64,000 bases of DNA from a bacterium (GCA_030652805.1 JAUSPT010000055.1:1-64000), one strand, 5' to 3'. Counted from the first letter of the stretch, positions 17,061 to 26,883 are shown. Notes: generated from the sequence alone by a model not told the origin. Numbers and translations are program-made.

Positions 17061-19220
17061 ATGGATACAGTCTTAAGTTCCTTAAATCCTGCTCAAAAAG
17101 AAGCTGTTATATATCATAATGCTCCGCTTCTTATACTGGCTGGGGCCGGCAGCGGCAAGACACGCGTACTGACTCATAGAATTGCATACTTTATTAAGAA
17201 AGGTGTAAGTCCCTCTACCATAATAGCAGTAACATTTACAAATAAGGCTGCAGAGGAGATGCGGAAACGTATCAGCTCTCTTGTAGAATCTTTTAAAAGG
17301 GAATTGTGGATAGGCACATTCCATTCTGTTTGTCTTAGAATTCTGAAGAGCGAAAAGATAGTGCCGGATTTCATAATATATGATGAAGCAGACCAAACTA
17401 ATCTCGTAAAGGAATGCATTAAAAGATTGAATTTAAGCGATAAACAATTTCGACCTAAAGCCGTTCTGGAAAAGATAAGCAGAGCAAAGGATGCACTTCT
17501 TGATATTGATGAATATAGCGAATTTTGCGGGAATTTTTATGAGAAAAAAGTTGCTGATATTTACAAAGAATATCAAATACGCCTTAAAGAAATAAAAGCC
17601 CTTGATTTTGGAGATCTTATAATGAACACAGTTAAGATATTTAATGACTTTCCTGATATTCTGGATAAGTATCGTAGTAAATTCAGGCATATTTTTGTTG
17701 ATGAATATCAGGATACAAACCATGCTCAATATGAACTAATTCGGCTTCTTGCTGTTGGATGCGCAAGTATATCTGTTGTAGGAGATCCTGATCAATCAAT
17801 ATATAAATGGCGAGGAGCAGATATTTCTAATATCATGAATTTTGAAAGGGATTTTGCAGGAGCTAAGATAATAAAGCTTGAGGAGAATTATCGTTCAACA
17901 CAGGCGATTTTATCTGCAGCAAATAGTGTGATTAAAAATAACACAAATAGAAAAGAAAAAAGTTTGTGGACTCGTAATCTTGAAGGAGCTAATCCAATAT
18001 ATTATCAAGCGTATGATGAAATAGAAGAAGCAAAGTTTATCTCAGAACAAATAAAAAATTTGCTTATAAACAACAATAAAACCTATAAGAATATTGCAAT
18101 ATTCTATCGTGTACACGCATTATCAAGACTGCTCGAAGATAGTTTCAGACGCGAAGGCATACCATATAAAATAATTGGCGGAGTAAGATTTTATGATAGA
18201 AAAGAGGTTAAGGATATACTTGGATATTTGAGAATGATATCCAACCCGAACGATTTGATTAATATAAAAAGAATTATCAATCTGCCTCCAAGAGGTATTG
18301 GAGACACAACGTTAAAAAAGCTGGAGAAGTCTGCGAAAGAAAAGAAGCTACCCCTATTCAGCATCTTGGATAAGATTGCTAACGTTTCTGATCTAACTTC
18401 AGGAACAAAGAACAAGATAAAAAATTTTGTGAATATTATTAAAAAATATCAGACTTTTAAAGGAAGTATCACTAAAATGGCAAAAGATCTAATAGCAGAG
18501 ATAAATTATACAGGTTACCTTCATAGTACAGACCCAAGCACTGCGAATGAAAGAGAGGAGAATGTCTTTGGGGTTGTTTCTGCAATTGCAGAATATGAGG
18601 AAAAAACACAGAATCCACTGCTTAGAGATTTTTTAGATCAGGTTGCACTTCTCTCTAATGTTGATAACTGGGATTCTGAAAGTAATGCAATTACATTAAT
18701 GACTGTTCATGGCGCTAAGGGATTGGAATTTCCAGTCTGTTTTATGGCAGGAATGGAGGAGGATATTTTCCCGCATATAAATTCTTCACTCGAGACAAGT
18801 GACCTTGAAGAAGAAAGACGTCTTTGCTATGTAGGTATGACAAGAGCAAAGGAAAAGCTGTATCTCTCGTCAGCTTTAAGAAGAAGGCTTCACGGCACAT
18901 GGAGAAATACCGTAACATCAAGATTTATAGACGAAATTCCTGACAATTTATTGGTTAAAACATATAAAAGAACCAGTTTAGATAAATCTGCTTTCTCCTC
19001 TCAGAATAACTTCACAGATAATAGTCTAAGATATGAAAGCTTAGAAGATGATGCCTATGCATATAAGGTAGGGCAGAGAATTATGCATCCAAAATGGGGA
19101 CGAGGAACAGTTGTCAGTAAAACCGGGCGTGGAGATAAGACAAAGCTTACAGTTCATTTCTGGAAGGAAAATATTAGAAAAACCTTATTAGTTAAATATG
19201 CGAATCTGAGGAATGAATAG
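17061..19220 (+). CDS. pcrA: UvrD/PcrA family DNA helicase
   Basis: This 719-aa 3'-5' superfamily 1 helicase acts in repair and in clearing protein-DNA complexes. Motif I is AGAGSGKT, motif Ia TFTNKAA, motif II VDEYQDTN, motif III VGDPDQSIYKWRGAD, motif IV NYRST and motif VI YVGMTRAK. The C-terminus (YKVGQRIMHPKWGRGTVV) is the Tudor-like tail typical of PcrA. The start at 17061 is supported by a promoter with its -10 just 7 bases upstream. The end overlaps a convergent glycosyltransferase by 29 bases. Confidence 0.95.
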   Translation: MDTVLSSLNPAQKEAVIYHNAPLLILAGAGSGKTRVLTHRIAYFIKKGVSPSTIIAVTFTNKAAEEMRKRISSLVESFKRELWIGTFHSVCLRILKSEKIVPDFIIYDEADQTNLVKECIKRLNLSDKQFRPKAVLEKISRAKDALLDIDEYSEFCGNFYEKKVADIYKEYQIRLKEIKALDFGDLIMNTVKIFNDFPDILDKYRSKFRHIFVDEYQDTNHAQYELIRLLAVGCASISVVGDPDQSIYKWRGADISNIMNFERDFAGAKIIKLEENYRSTQAILSAANSVIKNNTNRKEKSLWTRNLEGANPIYYQAYDEIEEAKFISEQIKNLLINNNKTYKNIAIFYRVHALSRLLEDSFRREGIPYKIIGGVRFYDRKEVKDILGYLRMISNPNDLINIKRIINLPPRGIGDTTLKKLEKSAKEKKLPLFSILDKIANVSDLTSGTKNKIKNFVNIIKKYQTFKGSITKMAKDLIAEINYTGYLHSTDPSTANEREENVFGVVSAIAEYEEKTQNPLLRDFLDQVALLSNVDNWDSESNAITLMTVHGAKGLEFPVCFMAGMEEDIFPHINSSLETSDLEEERRLCYVGMTRAKEKLYLSSALRRRLHGTWRNTVTSRFIDEIPDNLLVKTYKRTSLDKSAFSSQNNFTDNSLRYESLEDDAYAYKVGQRIMHPKWGRGTVVSKTGRGDKTKLTVHFWKENIRKTLLVKYANLRNE

Positions 19221-20367
19221 TTCTGTAAATCTCCAAAATGCGCTTTGCATTGTGTTCCCATGTATAAGAATTTGATACCTTATACCTTGCATTAGAGCCC
19301 AATCTTTTCCTGAGCGCAGGGTCGCTAAAGAGTTTTGTAATGTTGTTTGCAAGCTGTTCTTGATCCCCGGGTTTGATTAATAATATTTCTTTTTCATTTT
19401 CAAAGAATCTATTCATTTGTCCTTGTGCTGGGGCAATAGTAGGTTTAGCCATTGCCATATATTCAAAAATTTTAACGGGGGAGCTATAAATACTCATATT
19501 GGGAAGAACTGTTATATCCATTGCTGCAATATATGCCGGTATATCATTATGTGAAACAGCGCCAGTAAAAGTAACAATATTCTCTAATTTATTATTTTTA
19601 ACAAAATTTTTTAATTTATGTTCTTCAAATCCCTCTCCAACTATAAGGAAGTGAATATCCGGTATTTGCTGTTTGCATTTTTCTGCTGCATCAAGAAATA
19701 GAGAGAGGCCCTGTCTTTTACTGAGACTTCCAACAAATCCAACAATTTGTTTTTTTTCAAGTTTATATTTTTTTCTAATGGGACTTCCAGATATCTCTGG
19801 ATTGAATTTTTCGGAATCTACACCATCAGGGACTTCAAAAACCTTGCTTTTATCTACCCCTTTTCTGATAACATAGTCTCTAAGATTATCTGTCGTTATA
19901 ATTATTGCTCCAGCACTTCTGAATATATTGTTTTCCACATATCTGGCTAAAGGTCTGAAATTTAATCTCCGCTTAGGACCCCACAAAAGTGCTGCATTAA
20001 CCTCTAATATAAAAGGTATGTTGAATTTTTGAGCTAACTTCATCCCTGCGCTTCCATAAAGCTCATATCGTTCATAGATTAAATCAGGCTTTGCGTTGTT
20101 AAATAGGATCCTGGCTTTTTTGTAGAGCTTGCTGCTTGTAAAGGTCATTCTTAGATCAGAACCCAATTTCTTTGATGTAAATGGTGATACTTCGTGGATC
20201 GTATATTGACCATTTTCATGGTTTTTCGCGCCCTTATTTGTTGTGATCGCAAATACTTCATGATTCAATTTAATTAAAGCATTAATAACTTCGCGTATAT
20301 GAATGGAAGCGCCCTTTACTCCCATTAATGGAATTTGGCTGTCTTCACAGATGTATGATATCTTCAT
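19192..20367 (-). CDS. GT4 family glycosyltransferase
   Basis: The 391-aa enzyme has a GT-B fold with the N-terminal loop GVKGASIHIREVINAL. The C-terminal donor domain has IVGFVGSLSKRQG and the E-x7-E type region SPVKIFEYMAMAKPTIAP. It should transfer a nucleotide-activated sugar to a lipid or polysaccharide acceptor. It is the last gene of a minus-strand group with fxsA, a PilZ protein and another GT4, and overlaps pcrA tail to tail. Confidence 0.87.
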   Translation of the reverse strand: MKISYICEDSQIPLMGVKGASIHIREVINALIKLNHEVFAITTNKGAKNHENGQYTIHEVSPFTSKKLGSDLRMTFTSSKLYKKARILFNNAKPDLIYERYELYGSAGMKLAQKFNIPFILEVNAALLWGPKRRLNFRPLARYVENNIFRSAGAIIITTDNLRDYVIRKGVDKSKVFEVPDGVDSEKFNPEISGSPIRKKYKLEKKQIVGFVGSLSKRQGLSLFLDAAEKCKQQIPDIHFLIVGEGFEEHKLKNFVKNNKLENIVTFTGAVSHNDIPAYIAAMDITVLPNMSIYSSPVKIFEYMAMAKPTIAPAQGQMNRFFENEKEILLIKPGDQEQLANNITKLFSDPALRKRLGSNARYKVSNSYTWEHNAKRILEIYRTIHSSDSHI

Positions 20368-20371
20368 ATAA

Positions 20372-20764
20372 TCAGAACCTGTTTATTTTAAACCTTCCTT
20401 CATCTATCATTTGAGCAAGTTTTTTCTTCACTAGATACTTTATCCATTTTCTTGTAACGGGCACTATAGCCACTAATCCAATAAAGTCTGTGATTAAGCC
20501 AGGGGTGAGCAAGAGAAGTCCTCCTGCCAGTATCATTATTCCATCCAAAATTTCTTCCTTTGGCATAATACCAACAGAAAGCTGGTTTTGAACCTCTCTA
20601 ATTACTGTTAATCCCTGCCATCTTGCAAGTGAAGCGCCGGAAATACCTGTTGCAATAACAATTAAAATTGTATTTAAGAGACCAATGTGATGACCGATTT
20701 TTATTAGCAAAACCAGCTCCGTCATCGGAAGCAACGTAAAGAGCAGAAGCAGGTAGAAGAACAT
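20372..20764 (-). CDS. fxsA: FxsA family membrane protein
   Basis: A 130-aa cytoplasmic membrane protein with three or four hydrophobic segments and the family pattern LPMTELVLLIKIGHHIG and LLLTPGLITDFIG. E. coli FxsA affects phage exclusion, but the general function is unknown. It lies between a PilZ gene and a GT4 gene with gaps of 4 to 9 bases. Confidence 0.88.
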   Translation of the reverse strand: MFFYLLLLFTLLPMTELVLLIKIGHHIGLLNTILIVIATGISGASLARWQGLTVIREVQNQLSVGIMPKEEILDGIMILAGGLLLLTPGLITDFIGLVAIVPVTRKWIKYLVKKKLAQMIDEGRFKINRF

Positions 20765-20773
20765 AACTAGAGG

Positions 20774-21196
20774 TCATCTTTTATAGTTTTCAAAGTATTC
20801 ATCTCTAACATAGTTGCGGATTTTCAGACGGTCTTCATACAAAATAGATATAAATTCTATCCCGCATACATCTCTTTTGAAGTCTATCCAGGCAACTTTG
20901 CCAACAGTGTTAATGTCTTCCTTCTTTTCGCCATGAATTGAAATTATTAGTTTTAATTCCGTTTCTTCTTTTATGCTTGTCTTTAAAAGTTCTTTCAAAT
21001 CCTCGTTTTCCATGCATAGTCCTCCTTCACAGATGTCTTTTGTATGCCCACTGTATTTTAATTCAACAGAATCTAACAGGTCATATTGAACAGGAATTTC
21101 TTTATCAAGCTTAATAATCCCATATTTTACCCTAAAGGCTTTCTCAAGTCTGATATACTCTCTTCTATTTTTTTGTGTATCTTTTCTCCAAAACAT
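20774..21196 (-). CDS. PilZ domain protein
   Basis: A 140-aa single-domain protein. PilZ binds cyclic di-GMP through an RxxxR motif (here RREYIR, residues about 11-16) and D/NxSxxG (here DICEGG). The Ser of the second motif is Cys, which may weaken binding. It is 4 bases from the upstream GT4 gene and 9 from fxsA. The neighbourhood suggests that it tunes polysaccharide synthesis or export in response to cyclic di-GMP. Confidence 0.8.
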   Translation of the reverse strand: MFWRKDTQKNRREYIRLEKAFRVKYGIIKLDKEIPVQYDLLDSVELKYSGHTKDICEGGLCMENEDLKELLKTSIKEETELKLIISIHGEKKEDINTVGKVAWIDFKRDVCGIEFISILYEDRLKIRNYVRDEYFENYKR

Positions 21197-21200
21197 ATAT

Positions 21201-22349
21201 TTATCCTATTTTATCTAACTTAACTCTCCTAAGTAAAAGAGTGTACAAATTCTCCGTTTTTTCAACCATTCTGTCAATACTAAAGTTTAGCACTCTTTTC
21301 TCTGCCTCTTCTCCCATCTTTTTTGCCAGTTCTTGATTATTAATTAGATTGAGACTATATAAAGCCAGGTCCTCAGGAGATTGAGGCGGGATGATAAAGC
21401 CTGTTTCTCCATGTTTTACAACTTCACTATTACCTCCAACGTCTGTTACAACAACAGGTTTTCCAGCAGCCATTGATTCTAGAACTGTTATTGAGAATCC
21501 CTCTCTTAAAGAAGTCAGAACAGATATATCAGACATTGCAAGAATTTGTGGAATGTCCTCTCTCAAACCTGTAAATATTACATTTTTGCTAATCCCTAAA
21601 TCGTCTGAGGCAGTTTTTAACTGGCTTTCTAATGGGCCGTCACCTACAACTAAAAATTTTACGTTTGGTTTTTTCTTTCTTATTATTTGAGCTGCCTTTA
21701 AAAAGTAAACGTGTCCTTTCTGCTGCTGCAAGCGTCCTATTATAGTTATAATTTTTTCATCTGGTTTTATCCCAAATTCTTCCCTTTTTTTGTTTATATT
21801 CACATAAGTTTGAAATTTTGAAATATCAACTCCATTATAAATTGTAATAATTTTATCTTCAGATATCCCTATTTTTTTAACATAAAAATCTTTGACTGCA
21901 TCAGACACAGCAATAATTTTATTTGTAATTCCTGCTAATACTCTGTCACTCAATCTCTGGGGAAATTTCTTCCATGAATCAATATTGTGTTCATTAGTTA
22001 TTATTACTGGTATTCCTGCTAATTTAGCAGCAATTCTTCCTGCAAGGTTCGCTCTATACAGATGAGTATGAACAATGTCTATTTGCATCTTTTTCATAAG
22101 GCGTGCCAGTCTCAATATACCTGCTATGTATTTCCCGTCAAAGTCCAGTCGTGCTCTCATTCTAAACTTGATAATAGGAATACCTAAAGATTCCATAATA
22201 TCTGCCAGTTTATCCCGTTTAAAAAGACAGCACAGATAAACCTTATATTGACACTTATCTAATCTTGGAAGTATGGATGTCAGTGTTCTTTCAACACCAC
22301 CCATTTCAAGAGAAGGGACTATGCGGAGAATTCTAACTGGCTTTTTCAT
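21201..22349 (-). CDS. GT4 family glycosyltransferase
   Basis: The 382-aa protein has the N-terminal acceptor domain signature PSLEMGGVERTLTSILPRL and HTHLYRANLAGRIAA. The donor domain has IIGRLQQQKGHVYFLKAA and the REGFSITVLESMAAGKPVVVTDVGG stretch with its catalytic glutamates. It is typical of polysaccharide and cell-surface glycan enzymes. It heads the run GT4-PilZ-FxsA-GT4. Confidence 0.9.
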   Translation of the reverse strand: MKKPVRILRIVPSLEMGGVERTLTSILPRLDKCQYKVYLCCLFKRDKLADIMESLGIPIIKFRMRARLDFDGKYIAGILRLARLMKKMQIDIVHTHLYRANLAGRIAAKLAGIPVIITNEHNIDSWKKFPQRLSDRVLAGITNKIIAVSDAVKDFYVKKIGISEDKIITIYNGVDISKFQTYVNINKKREEFGIKPDEKIITIIGRLQQQKGHVYFLKAAQIIRKKKPNVKFLVVGDGPLESQLKTASDDLGISKNVIFTGLREDIPQILAMSDISVLTSLREGFSITVLESMAAGKPVVVTDVGGNSEVVKHGETGFIIPPQSPEDLALYSLNLINNQELAKKMGEEAEKRVLNFSIDRMVEKTENLYTLLLRRVKLDKIG

Positions 22350-22443
22350 AGCAGCGTCATTGTATAGACAAGTACTAATTTGGTCAAGCCAAGTGATAAA
22401 CTGAAGTAAAAATGGATATCGATAAAAGAATGTGTCTTGAAAT

Positions 22444-23286
22444 TTAAGAAGAAGTTTTTATTTCATCAATAAATCGAGAAAGAGCGGTTTCTGTTTCCTT
22501 ATCGTTTGAGATAAATTGTATCCCAATATTGTAATCTTCTTTTTTCTGTAAGCGCCAGACTGTCTGTCCATTTATTTCTAAATATTTTTTGACATCCAAC
22601 ACAGGAATTCTTACTTGAAGTTTTATATCTTCTTTTATTTCGGAGTCATTTGTATCCTCATGCTTTGGTAGCGTTATACAGATCCCACCAAGGCTTATAT
22701 CTTTTGTATAGCCATAGTATACAACCAGATGTTTTTCCGAATCTTTTTGCAATCTTAACTCAACAGCTTCATCAACGGCATATCGCGAATATTTCCTTCG
22801 CTCTTGATTCATATCACTTTCTTTCTCAGGAGGTTTTTCCTCCATAGCAATTAGTTTTATTATGTCTTCTGAAGATGTAGCACTCATCAAGTCATCCCTG
22901 AAAGCTTTTTCTCCAAGAAGGCGGGATATTCTGGCTAGAGTTTTCAAGTGCGGACAAATTTCTCTATTTGGAGAAATAATCATAAAGAAAAGATTTACAG
23001 GCTTATTATCAATTGCATCAAAGTTTATGCCTTTTTTTGATCTTCCAAAAACGATAATTTTTTCTTTAATAGAAGATGTTTCTGCATGCGGGATAGCAAC
23101 TCCATTCCCTACCGCAGTGCTGCCATGTGCTTCTCTCTCTAAAATAGCTTTATGCAGTGTATTTTCTGAATTGGCAAACCCTTTTTTTATTATCGGAGAT
23201 ATTAACTCTTTAATTGCATCTTCTTTTTTATCAGATGAAAGATCAAGAAGAACTAACTCTTTTCGCATGTAATCAGAAAGACTCAC
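22444..23286 (-). CDS. PTS EIIA (fructose/nitrogen type) fused to PilZ
   Basis: This 280-aa protein joins two signalling domains. Residues 1-150 are a PTS EIIA-2/PtsN-like domain with the phosphorylatable His in GVAIPHAET and the following SKKGINFDA, FFMIISP and HLKTLARISRLL. Residues about 160-275 are a PilZ domain with RRKYSR (RxxxR) and DISLGG (DxSxxG), both intact. It could read a phosphorelay signal and cyclic di-GMP together. The EIIA could receive phosphate from HPr or be used purely for signalling. No PTS permease is nearby. Flanking genes are glycosyltransferases and a PAS-HTH regulator. Confidence 0.88.
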   Translation of the reverse strand: MSLSDYMRKELVLLDLSSDKKEDAIKELISPIIKKGFANSENTLHKAILEREAHGSTAVGNGVAIPHAETSSIKEKIIVFGRSKKGINFDAIDNKPVNLFFMIISPNREICPHLKTLARISRLLGEKAFRDDLMSATSSEDIIKLIAMEEKPPEKESDMNQERRKYSRYAVDEAVELRLQKDSEKHLVVYYGYTKDISLGGICITLPKHEDTNDSEIKEDIKLQVRIPVLDVKKYLEINGQTVWRLQKKEDYNIGIQFISNDKETETALSRFIDEIKTSS

Positions 23287-23387
23287 TTATTCTCCTGCTT
23301 TCTTATGTTACACATTTATTCTAAGTTTATAAGAAGATATCAACAACAGGAATTATATGGGTAGGTAATGGGTATATAAAATACCCG

Positions 23388-24737
23388 TTAAATGGTTTGG
23401 AGGAAAGAAACTAAGTTAATATCTTTTTTACGTATTCCCATTTTATGTCTGATATTTTTGCGGTGTTTTTCAACTGTCTGGTAAGAAATATTTAAAAGCC
23501 CGGAAATCTCTTTGCTTGTGAGCCTGCCTTTTATCATATTGCAGATTTCAATTTCCCTTGGAGTCAGATTAAGTCTTTTCCCTCTTATTTTACGGCCAAA
23601 CGAAGACACCAATTCCCCTAAATGGTTTTTTAATAAATCAACATATTTACCGGCGGTCTTCTCTAATTTAAGTTTTTCTAAAATCGGAAACAATAATTCA
23701 TTTACATTAGCCGCTATATCATTTTTTATTTTTCTTTTTTCCACTTCAATCTGCGCTATGATTTCGCTGAGCGCAATGTTTTTTTGTTCTAAAGCCGATT
23801 TTTGTCTCTGCAATTTTGCTGCCGTCTCTTTCAACGTCTTCTCTGTCCCCTTACGCTCGGTGATGTCCCAAGAAATACCCAATAGCCCAACGATGTTGTC
23901 CCGTTCATCCCTAGCAGGACACTTGACTGTGTATTCAATGCATTCTTTTCCATTTATGACACGTTTATCTTCTATTTCTTCTGTTTTTCCGGATTTGATA
24001 ATCCTTTCATCATCTGCTCTATATTTCTCAGCTAGTTCCTTTGGAAAGAAATCATAATCTGTTTTTCCTGCGATTTCTTCACGCCTGATTTTTTTGTCTC
24101 GTACAAAGCTTTCGTTACAAGAGATAAAAACCAAATTGCTGTCCAATAAAAATACCTTCTGAGGAAGATTCTCAAGAAGTGTTTTGTACTTGTTTTTACT
24201 ATTACGCAGCTCCTCCTCTGTGAGTTTGCGTTCAGTGATTTCCTTTTCAAGTTCTGCTGTACGACTATCGACTATGTCTTCCAGATGATCGCGGTACTTT
24301 TTTAATTCCTTCTCTATCCTCTTGCGTCCTGTAATATCTCTGACTGTCGCCTGCAGGAAAGTTTTTTCTCCGATAGTCATTCTTGTCAGCAAAACGGAGC
24401 AAAAGAAGTCCTTGCCATTCCGCTTTTTGTGCGTCCACTCAAAAAAGTTTGACCCTTTTTTCATTGCTATGCCAATCATTTTTTTTGCTTTATTTGCGGA
24501 GGTTTGTCCGTCCGGCTGAAACTCTGGAGAGTACTTCCACGGAGGCGCAGAAATAAACGTTTCTTCATCTTTCACGCCAAACAGTCCAAGCGTGGCAGTA
24601 TTCCCTGAAGTAAAATTCCAAGATGGCGGAGCAAGTGTCATTATTGCGTCACGTGAAGTTTTAAATAAGAGCCGATATCTTTCCTCGCTTTCCCGCAGAG
24701 CTTCTTTCGCACTTTTTAATTCGAATATATTCGTCAT
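23388..24737 (-). CDS. PAS-PAS LuxR-type transcriptional regulator
   Basis: The 449-aa soluble protein has two PAS domains (about 15-140 and 180-295) joined by a coiled coil, a second coiled coil and a C-terminal LuxR/FixJ helix-turn-helix (LTPREIEICNMIKGRLTSKEI and TVEKHRKNIRHKMG). It has no histidine kinase or receiver domain, so the PAS domains would feed the DNA-binding domain directly. It overlaps the upstream GT4 gene by 4 bases (ATGA), tying the regulator to glycan genes. Confidence 0.85.
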   Translation of the reverse strand: MTNIFELKSAKEALRESEERYRLLFKTSRDAIMTLAPPSWNFTSGNTATLGLFGVKDEETFISAPPWKYSPEFQPDGQTSANKAKKMIGIAMKKGSNFFEWTHKKRNGKDFFCSVLLTRMTIGEKTFLQATVRDITGRKRIEKELKKYRDHLEDIVDSRTAELEKEITERKLTEEELRNSKNKYKTLLENLPQKVFLLDSNLVFISCNESFVRDKKIRREEIAGKTDYDFFPKELAEKYRADDERIIKSGKTEEIEDKRVINGKECIEYTVKCPARDERDNIVGLLGISWDITERKGTEKTLKETAAKLQRQKSALEQKNIALSEIIAQIEVEKRKIKNDIAANVNELLFPILEKLKLEKTAGKYVDLLKNHLGELVSSFGRKIRGKRLNLTPREIEICNMIKGRLTSKEISGLLNISYQTVEKHRKNIRHKMGIRKKDINLVSFLQTI

Positions 24738-25849
24738 CGATACACCTCCGCTGTTAGCTGTGCAAGTCTCGTTTCTGAGAATTCATTAATGATAACTTGT
24801 TTTCCTTTTCTTGCCATTTCTAAGGCTTTCTCCATATTGTTTATTGCTTCAAAAATAGCATTGGCTAAAGCTTCAGGATTATGAGGAGGAACTAATACAC
24901 CGGTAATTCCGTCCTGAACAATTTCAGGAATACCGCCTGCGTTAGTTGAAACAACAGGTTTTTCCATAATAAGTGCTTCCTTGATTACAGCAGGGGATCC
25001 TTCAACAGAAGACGAGAGTACAAATATATCAATCCCTGAGAGAATTTGGGGTATACTCTCTCTTTTACCTGCGAATATAACGTAATTACTTAATTTCATT
25101 TTTTGAACCATGCTTTTAAGTTGCGATTCAAGAATTCCATCTCCAACAATCAGCAATTTAATATTCCTGAATTTTTCAATAATAATCTTTAGTGCCTCAA
25201 ACATATTAGGATAATCTTTATGCTCTCTTAATCTTCCTACCATTCCTAAAACAACAGTATCAGGTAAGATTCCAAACTCGTTACGTATTTTCCCACTATC
25301 AAACTCGCCCTTAAACTTTTTTGTGTCTATAGAACTATGAATAGTGATGATTTTATTCTCGGAAATGTTATTTTCATCAATTAGCTGTCTTTTTATTACT
25401 TCAGCCACTGCTATTATTCTATCTGTCCATTCTTTATAAAGTTTATTGTTTATCCAGTTGTTTTTTATTCTTGTGAAATTATGGCGTGTGCGGATAATTT
25501 TGCATTGACCGGACAAGCCAAATAATCTAACAGCCAAGACACCAATCCAGTGGTCTGATGAACGGTGTGTGTGCAAGATATCAACTTTATGAGTTTTTAA
25601 AAACCGTGACAGTTTCCATATAACTACCGGGTTAAATTTCCATCTGCCTATTTTAAGAGACAATAACGGGATATTATACGAACCTGCTTTTTTACATAAT
25701 GGACTTGACGGAGATACAGCTAAAATTATTTTAAACTGCTTACTGTTAAGCGATCTGCTGATTGAGAATATTCTCTGCTCTATCCCGCTCCAAACCTCAC
25801 CTGCGTCTATGTGTAAGACAGTTCGTAATTTAGACAAAACTTTCAGCAT
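24734..25849 (-). CDS. GT4 family glycosyltransferase
   Basis: The 371-aa GT-B enzyme has VWSGIEQRIFSIS and HTHRSSDHWIGVLAVRLFG in the acceptor domain. The donor domain carries VLGMVGRLREHKDYPNMFEA and SVEGSPAVIKEALIMEKPVV. It begins 5 bases after the YhcG-like gene and overlaps the PAS-LuxR gene. The acceptor is unknown. Confidence 0.88.
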   Translation of the reverse strand: MLKVLSKLRTVLHIDAGEVWSGIEQRIFSISRSLNSKQFKIILAVSPSSPLCKKAGSYNIPLLSLKIGRWKFNPVVIWKLSRFLKTHKVDILHTHRSSDHWIGVLAVRLFGLSGQCKIIRTRHNFTRIKNNWINNKLYKEWTDRIIAVAEVIKRQLIDENNISENKIITIHSSIDTKKFKGEFDSGKIRNEFGILPDTVVLGMVGRLREHKDYPNMFEALKIIIEKFRNIKLLIVGDGILESQLKSMVQKMKLSNYVIFAGKRESIPQILSGIDIFVLSSSVEGSPAVIKEALIMEKPVVSTNAGGIPEIVQDGITGVLVPPHNPEALANAIFEAINNMEKALEMARKGKQVIINEFSETRLAQLTAEVYR

Positions 25850-25854
25850 CTATT

Positions 25855-26883
25855 TTATTTTTCCCCTTCTAATTCTTTCAATTTGTTTTCTATAACAGAT
25901 GGAGATGGTAATTGCTTTAATAATTTAGCAGGTAACTTTCTTGTTAAATAATACTTTGCTACACCTACAGGCTTTTTTATGTTCCTTAATGAGTACTCAA
26001 CAACAATATTGTCTTTCTTTTTGCAGAGAATAAGTCCTATAGACGGATTTTCATCTTGCAATTTAACTTTATCATCCAGAAGATTAAGATAAAAATTCAT
26101 CTTTCCAGCATATTCTGGAATAAATTTGCCTATTTTTAAATCAATAGCAACCAGACATTTTAAATAGCGATGATAAAATAGTAAGTCAATGAAATATTCA
26201 CTTTCGTTAAGCATAATTTTGTATTGGCTTCCGATAAAAGCAAACCCAATTCCAAGTTCCAATAAAAAACTTTTAATATTTTCTAAAAGTTTTTTCTCTA
26301 ATTCTTTTTCTTTAATATCATCAGATATTTCAAGAAAATCAAGCATGTAGGTATCTTTTATGATAGGCTCAGCTTTCTTCAATATCTTAATTGGTAGCGT
26401 GCTATCAAAATTATGAGCTTTTTTATCTATCAAAAATCGTTCAAAGGATTTTGATTCTATTTGATGAACTAGAATGCTTCGACTCCACGAACTTCTAATA
26501 CCCATTCGCAAATAATATTCTCTCTGATAATTGTCATTAAGTTTTTCTAGAATGACAATATTCTGTCCCCAGTGAATTTCTCGCACAAGTTGTGCGAGTT
26601 TTGGATTATTCTTGTAGGTAAGGTAAAACTTCCTCATTCGATCTAAATTTGCATAAGAAAAACCGCTATTTTTGGGGAACTCCTTTTGCAAATCTTCCGC
26701 AAGTTGCTGAATTATTTTTTGCCCCCAGCCTAATTTTTTTTGTTTGTCAACAATAGATTTGCCTATGTCCCAATAAAGACTGATAAGTTCCTTATTGACT
26801 GCTCTATATGTCTGATACTGAGTTTGCTTTATCTTGCTTTTTAAATCATTAAGAAACTTAATATATTCTTTGTTTTTAGTCAT
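25855..26883 (-). CDS. YhcG/DUF1016 PDDEXK nuclease-like protein
   Basis: The 342-aa protein has the N-terminal DUF1016 domain (NKELISLYWDIGKSIVDKQ, WGQKIIQQLAEDLQKEFP, SYANLDRMRKFY) and a C-terminal PDDEXK-type nuclease fold (YFIDLLFYHRYLKCLVAIDLKIGKF, with the D...E/D-x-K pattern seen as IDL...DLK). Members are common in mobile and defence regions and often accompany restriction systems. No partner methylase is here. A truncated palindromic repeat follows upstream. Confidence 0.88.
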   Translation of the reverse strand: MTKNKEYIKFLNDLKSKIKQTQYQTYRAVNKELISLYWDIGKSIVDKQKKLGWGQKIIQQLAEDLQKEFPKNSGFSYANLDRMRKFYLTYKNNPKLAQLVREIHWGQNIVILEKLNDNYQREYYLRMGIRSSWSRSILVHQIESKSFERFLIDKKAHNFDSTLPIKILKKAEPIIKDTYMLDFLEISDDIKEKELEKKLLENIKSFLLELGIGFAFIGSQYKIMLNESEYFIDLLFYHRYLKCLVAIDLKIGKFIPEYAGKMNFYLNLLDDKVKLQDENPSIGLILCKKKDNIVVEYSLRNIKKPVGVAKYYLTRKLPAKLLKQLPSPSVIENKLKELEGEK

